NCBI GenBank assembly: GCA_028698405.1
Contig: JAQVDF010000038.1
Location: 1-9,322 of the forward strand
Source: Phenylobacterium sp.
GTDB taxonomy: Bacteria > Pseudomonadota > Alphaproteobacteria > Caulobacterales > Caulobacteraceae
Reading direction: 5' to 3'
DNA length: 9,322 nt
The translations under genes were made by a program, and so were the position numbers. This document shows, in pieces, positions 6,648 through 9,322 of the stretch. Under the pieces are notes generated by a model, which ran no database searches, had not been told where the DNA came from, and was given only the letters and a program-made list of their open reading frames with translations. Position 1 is the stretch's first letter. The number at the start of each line of letters is the position of its first letter.

Positions 6648-6755
6648 GAACTTGAGTTGCCTGAGTGGACCGGGCGCGAGGTGACTCACGATCCCGGATA
6701 TCGGAAGGGCGCGCTGCACGCGAAAGCGAACCGCAGGAAGCAGAAGCCCCGCTGA
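6648..6755 (+). pseudogene. 3' remnant of a CYTH-domain (triphosphatase-like) gene
   Basis: In one plus-strand frame, 35 codons before a TGA read ELELPEWTGREVTHD, then GYRKGALHAKAN and a basic tail RRKQKPR. This matches the C-terminal end of short CYTH proteins: in Nitrosomonas europaea tripolyphosphatase the end reads, from memory, PPWFGEEVTEDKRYKNKALA. The frame stays open to the left into the response-regulator gene, but that part has no CYTH character and there is no start codon with the EXEXK motif. Only the tail of the gene is therefore present. It lies between the end of the regulator gene and the end of arsC, where a rearrangement boundary is plausible. The match is short and read by eye. 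Confidence 0.55.
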
Positions 6756-6795
6756 ACCGGCAGAGGCCACACGCGCAGGCTCCGCGCCGATGCGT

Positions 6796-7206
6796 TCAAG
6801 GGGTGACCACCTCGCCATCCTCTTTCGTGAAACTCGCCGGGCGAGTTTGAAGCAGGTCGAACACCTGCTCGGACGGCCGACACAGCCGGGCGCCCTTCGG
6901 GGTGACGACGATGGGCCTGTTCACGAGGATCGGGTGCTCGATCATCGCCGAGAAGATCGCGTCATCCGTGACATCATCCGCGAGGAGCCCAAGCTCAGCG
7001 GCGGGCGTGCCCTTCTCACGCAGAAGTTCGCCCGGCTTCAGTCCGGTCTTTGCCAGCAGTTCGTCAAGCAACGCGCCGCTCCAACCGGCTTGGAGATATT
7101 CGACGACGGTCGGCTCGTAGCCCGCTGCGCGGATCATCGCCAAGGTGTTCCGGGACGTTCCGCAGGCCGGGTTGTGATAGATCGTAATCGGGAAGGTGTC
7201 GGTCAT
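6796..7206 (-). CDS. arsC: Arsenate reductase, glutaredoxin-linked type
   Basis: 136 residues. It reduces arsenate to arsenite in the cytoplasm using glutathione and glutaredoxin. The catalytic cysteine lies in IYHNPACGTSRNT (Cys15), and the three arginines known from plasmid R773 ArsC (C12, R60, R94, R107) appear with constant offset: Arg63 in LREKGTPAAEL, Arg97 in HPILVNRPIV and Arg110 in GARLCRPSE. Length equals the family norm. The ATG at 7206 is chosen because AGG lies 7 bases upstream; a GTG two codons earlier (7212) would overlap the acr3 stop as GTGA, and is the alternative. It is the last gene of the ars operon and supplies arsenite for Acr3 to export. No clear terminator follows. 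Confidence 0.95.
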   Translation of the reverse strand: MTDTFPITIYHNPACGTSRNTLAMIRAAGYEPTVVEYLQAGWSGALLDELLAKTGLKPGELLREKGTPAAELGLLADDVTDDAIFSAMIEHPILVNRPIVVTPKGARLCRPSEQVFDLLQTRPASFTKEDGEVVTP

Positions 7207-7208
7207 CT

Positions 7209-8261
7209 TCACGCCTGTCTGACTGCTGCGCGGCGAACGGCGGCGCCGCTTTCATACCAACCGCGCGAGCGGTTCACGATGGCCACGACCGACAGCATCA
7301 CCGGCACTTCGATCAGCACGCCGACGACGGTCGCCAGTGCGGCCCCCGACTTGAACCCGAACAGGCTGATCGCGGCGGCGACCGCCAACTCGAAGAAGTT
7401 GCTGGCCCCGATGAGCGCAGACGGTCCTGCGACGCAGTGCGCTTCGCCAGTGGCTCGGTTCAGCACGTAGGCGAGCCCCGCGTTGAAGTAGACTTGGATG
7501 AGGATCGGGACCGCCAACAGTGCGATCACGAGCGGCTGTCCGATGATCTGCTCGCCTTGGAAGGCGAAGAGCAGAACGAGCGTCGCCAACAGCGCCGTCA
7601 GCGAAAGGGGCTGGATCGCTTTGAGAGCCTTGTCGAACGTGCTGAGGCCCCGGCCAAGCAGGATGCTGCGCGCGACCTGCGCGATGATCACCGGCACGAC
7701 GATGTAGAGGCCGACCGACAGGAGCAGCGTGGACCAAGGGACCGTGATCGCCGAGAGGCCAAGTAGCAGGGCCACGATAGGTGCGAACGCCACGATCATG
7801 ATGGTGTCGTTCAGGGCGACCTGACTGAGCGTGAAGTTCGGCTCGCCCTTCGTGAGATTGCTCCACACGAAGACCATCGCCGTGCAGGGCGCCGCAGCCA
7901 GCAGAATGAGACCGGCGATGTAGCTGTTGATCTGGTCAGCCGGGAGATAGGGGCGGAATATCCCTGCGATGAAAACCGCCCCGAGCAGAGCCATCGTGAA
8001 CGGCTTGACCGCCCAGTTGACGAACAGCGTCACGCCGATGCCGCGCCAGTGGCGCCCCACCTGAGCCAAGGCGGCGAAGTCCACCTTCATGAGCATCGGG
8101 ATGATCATGAGCCAGATCAGACCGGCGACAGGGAGGTTCACATGGACGACCTCTGCTGACCCGATGGCCTGAAACACCGGGTTGAAGAAGTGCCCGAGCG
8201 CGATCCCTACGACGATGCACAGGGCGACCCAAAGAGTGAGGTAGCGTTCAAAGATGGACAT
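7209..8261 (-). CDS. acr3: Arsenite efflux permease, ACR3 family
   Basis: 350 residues with about ten hydrophobic membrane segments. It exports arsenite through the inner membrane, driven by the proton gradient. The ACR3 marks are present: the essential cysteine of the fourth membrane segment in AAAPCTAMVFVWS (Cys126), the following TKGEPNFTLSQVALND loop, and the conserved glutamate late in the protein in GVLIEVPVM (Glu318). ArsB, the other arsenite pump, is larger and lacks this pattern. The start ATG at 8261 begins the normal N-terminus, but only a weak ribosome site is visible, so translation may depend on that of arsI, which ends 34 bases upstream. Codon use is less GC-rich than in polA. 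It is third in the ars operon, and arsC follows after 2 bases. Confidence 0.96.
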   Translation of the reverse strand: MSIFERYLTLWVALCIVVGIALGHFFNPVFQAIGSAEVVHVNLPVAGLIWLMIIPMLMKVDFAALAQVGRHWRGIGVTLFVNWAVKPFTMALLGAVFIAGIFRPYLPADQINSYIAGLILLAAAPCTAMVFVWSNLTKGEPNFTLSQVALNDTIMIVAFAPIVALLLGLSAITVPWSTLLLSVGLYIVVPVIIAQVARSILLGRGLSTFDKALKAIQPLSLTALLATLVLLFAFQGEQIIGQPLVIALLAVPILIQVYFNAGLAYVLNRATGEAHCVAGPSALIGASNFFELAVAAAISLFGFKSGAALATVVGVLIEVPVMLSVVAIVNRSRGWYESGAAVRRAAVRQA

Positions 8262-8295
8262 GGGTCTTGAGGATTTCGTAGCGGCTTAGCCGCCC

Positions 8296-8796
8296 CTACT
8301 CGGCAGGCACGTCGCAACAGGCGCTCGCCTTGGCAGGAGCAGGTTCGGGCGCGCAGCAAGCTGCGGCCTTGGGCGCCGGAGCGCAGCAGGCTTCGCCCGT
8401 GACCGCTGCATCGGCGAGGTCTTCGCCATAGACGGTGCTTTCACCGAAGGTGTGAAACGTCTCCCAACGGATACCCGCCGGGTCCTGCACCCACGTCTTG
8501 TCGGATTTAGCGTAGCAGCAGGTCGTCGCTTCCTCGTCGATGGTGTCGGCGCCAGCCGCCTTCAGGCGACCCGAAATCTCGGTCAACTCCGCGCCTTCCT
8601 CGGCCTGAATGCCGAGGTGGTCGAGGCCGGGCGCGCGGCCACGGGACGAGATGGCGAAGTTCACGCGCGGGTCGTCGAGCATCCACTTCGCGTAGTCGTC
8701 CTTCACGACAGACGGCGCGGCCCCGAACATGGTGGAATAGAAGCCGACCGACTCTTGGATGTCGCTGACGGCGACGTGGACGTGCAGACGCTTCAT
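8296..8796 (-). CDS. arsI: ArsI-type C-As bond lyase (glyoxalase/dioxygenase fold) with Cys-pair tail
   Basis: 166 residues. ArsI is a non-heme iron dioxygenase of the vicinal oxygen chelate fold that splits the carbon-arsenic bond of trivalent organoarsenicals such as methylarsenite, releasing arsenite. The expected metal ligands are present: His5 (MKRLHVHVAV), His60 (GLDHLGIQ) and Glu112 (GIRWETF), together with the vicinal arsenic-binding pair Cys93-Cys94 (TTCCYAKSDK). These correspond to His5, His62, Glu115 and Cys96-97 of Bacillus ArsI as I recall them. Close relatives are also annotated as cadmium-induced CadI, so substrate remains to be shown. After about residue 130 comes a Pro/Ala tail with three more Cys pairs (137-138, 147-148, 160-161). 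The ATG overlaps the arsR stop as ATGA, with GGAG upstream, indicating translational coupling. Confidence 0.88.
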   Translation of the reverse strand: MKRLHVHVAVSDIQESVGFYSTMFGAAPSVVKDDYAKWMLDDPRVNFAISSRGRAPGLDHLGIQAEEGAELTEISGRLKAAGADTIDEEATTCCYAKSDKTWVQDPAGIRWETFHTFGESTVYGEDLADAAVTGEACCAPAPKAAACCAPEPAPAKASACCDVPAE

Positions 8797-9158
8797 TGGG
8801 CATTCTCCATTGAGGGGGTGCAGGCCGCGCTCTTGCACGCGGCCAGTTCGCCGATGGGCGCGCAGATTTCAGCGCGGCCTTGGCAGCAGTCTTCCATCAG
8901 GAACCCGAGCAGCGCGGTGATCTGCGCGTAGTCGGCCATGTAGATGATCGAGCGGCTCTCACGACGCGAGCGGACAAGCCCCGCGCGCGCGAGAATCGCC
9001 AGTTGGGTGCTCATGGTGTTGGCGGGCGTATCAAGCGCGCGCGCGACCTCACCGGCGGGCATTCCTTCCGCTCCGGCCTGAACCAGCAGGCGAAAGACGG
9101 AGAGCCGACCCGGATGGGCGAGCGCGCCGAGGGCGTCGATAGCGTTCTCAAATTCCAT
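8793..9158 (-). CDS. arsR: ArsR-family arsenic-responsive repressor
   Basis: 121 residues, a normal length for this winged-helix family. The core reads ALAHPGRLSVFRLLV, MPAGEVARAL, then the recognition region TPANTMSTQLAILARAGLVRSRRESRSIIY (about 44-73). The E. coli-type ELCVCDL sensor is missing. Instead there is a C-terminal cluster, Cys91-Cys92 and Cys99 with further Cys108 and Cys113, resembling the three-cysteine site of Acidithiobacillus ArsR (C95, C96, C102). Binding of trivalent arsenic would release the operator and switch on the operon. The ATG at 9158 is chosen because the family homology begins there and GGAA lies upstream. The frame stays open to the window edge, with an ATG at 9278, so a longer form cannot be excluded. 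It is first in arsR-arsI-acr3-arsC. Confidence 0.92.
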   Translation of the reverse strand: MEFENAIDALGALAHPGRLSVFRLLVQAGAEGMPAGEVARALDTPANTMSTQLAILARAGLVRSRRESRSIIYMADYAQITALLGFLMEDCCQGRAEICAPIGELAACKSAACTPSMENAQ

Positions 9159-9177
9159 ATTTCCACACTTATGGAAT
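9152..9177. promoter_or_regulatory. Probable ArsR operator (perfect inverted repeat)
   Basis: ATTCCATA (9152-9159) and TATGGAAT (9170-9177) are perfect inverted copies with a 10-base spacer that itself holds a further TTCCA. The repeat covers the arsR start codon and ribosome site and touches the possible -10 box. A dimeric ArsR repressor bound here would block both transcription and the gene start, the usual self-regulation of ars operons. Confidence 0.65.
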
Positions 9178-9194
9178 CCTTGAATGCTCGTCAA
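9168..9194 (-). promoter_or_regulatory. Possible ars operon promoter
   Basis: On the minus strand TTGACG (9194-9189) matches a -35 box. CATAAG (9173-9168, 15-base spacer) or the overlapping TAAGTG (17-base spacer) could be the -10. The start of transcription would lie very close to the arsR ATG, giving an almost leaderless message. The match is partial, but the overlap with the inverted repeat supports it. Confidence 0.4.
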
Positions 9195-9322
9195 GCGGTC
9201 TTCATCGAGCGGGATCAGATGAGACAGATCGAGGCCGGGATAGGCCAGCTTAGCAATCGCATCGGCGAGCGTGGTCATCCGGTAACGATCTGCTGACGTG
9301 GCTCCGTCCGAGCGTGTCCTCA

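Noticed and set aside
6756..6795. Terminator after arsC
   Set aside because: The GC-rich inverted bases here pair poorly and no T-run follows on the minus strand.
1..9322. CRISPR arrays, insertion sequences and rRNA
   Set aside because: No regularly spaced repeats, no transposase motifs or terminal repeats, and no rRNA sequence were seen.

Overview
The window looks like the chromosome of a very GC-rich alphaproteobacterium. The polA codons are almost all G/C-ending, the remains of the native tRNA-Arg(CCG) have the usual alphaproteobacterial form, and there is an UrcA-like small secreted protein and a zinc-finger protein of the CHCC (NDUFS6-like) type. Caulobacterales (Caulobacter/Phenylobacterium-like) is my best guess from gene style. 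It is an inference, not a proof.

Left part (1-1136) appears to be the edge of an integrated element at a tRNA gene. A partial PP-loop/PAPS-reductase-like gene, a type often seen in prophages, runs off the left end. Then come about 475 bases without a gene, holding five consecutive small hairpins and copies of an 11-base repeat (TGGTGAGTTTT). A complete tRNA-Arg(CCG) with its own possible promoter follows, then two more repeat copies, then the 5' half only of a second, diverged tRNA-Arg(CCG). The simplest reading is that an element broke the native tRNA-Arg and supplies an intact replacement.

Middle part (1154-6634) is ordinary chromosome: an ABC-2 type transporter ATPase (YadG-like, without its permease here), a small CHCC zinc-finger protein, a strong terminator, a small secreted UrcA-like protein, full-length DNA polymerase I with all three activities intact, and a stand-alone response-regulator receiver protein.

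Right part (6648-9322) starts with the isolated 3' end of a CYTH-domain (triphosphatase-like) gene, which may mark an insertion or deletion boundary. A compact arsenic operon then reads leftward on the minus strand: arsR - arsI - acr3 - arsC. Its GC content is visibly lower than that of polA, which suggests acquisition. The genes fit one pathway. ArsR senses trivalent arsenic and probably binds the perfect inverted repeat at its own start. ArsI would split the C-As bond of trivalent organoarsenicals such as methylarsenite. ArsC reduces arsenate to arsenite. Acr3 exports arsenite. The ArsI homologue carries an unusual C-terminal tail with three extra Cys-Cys pairs.
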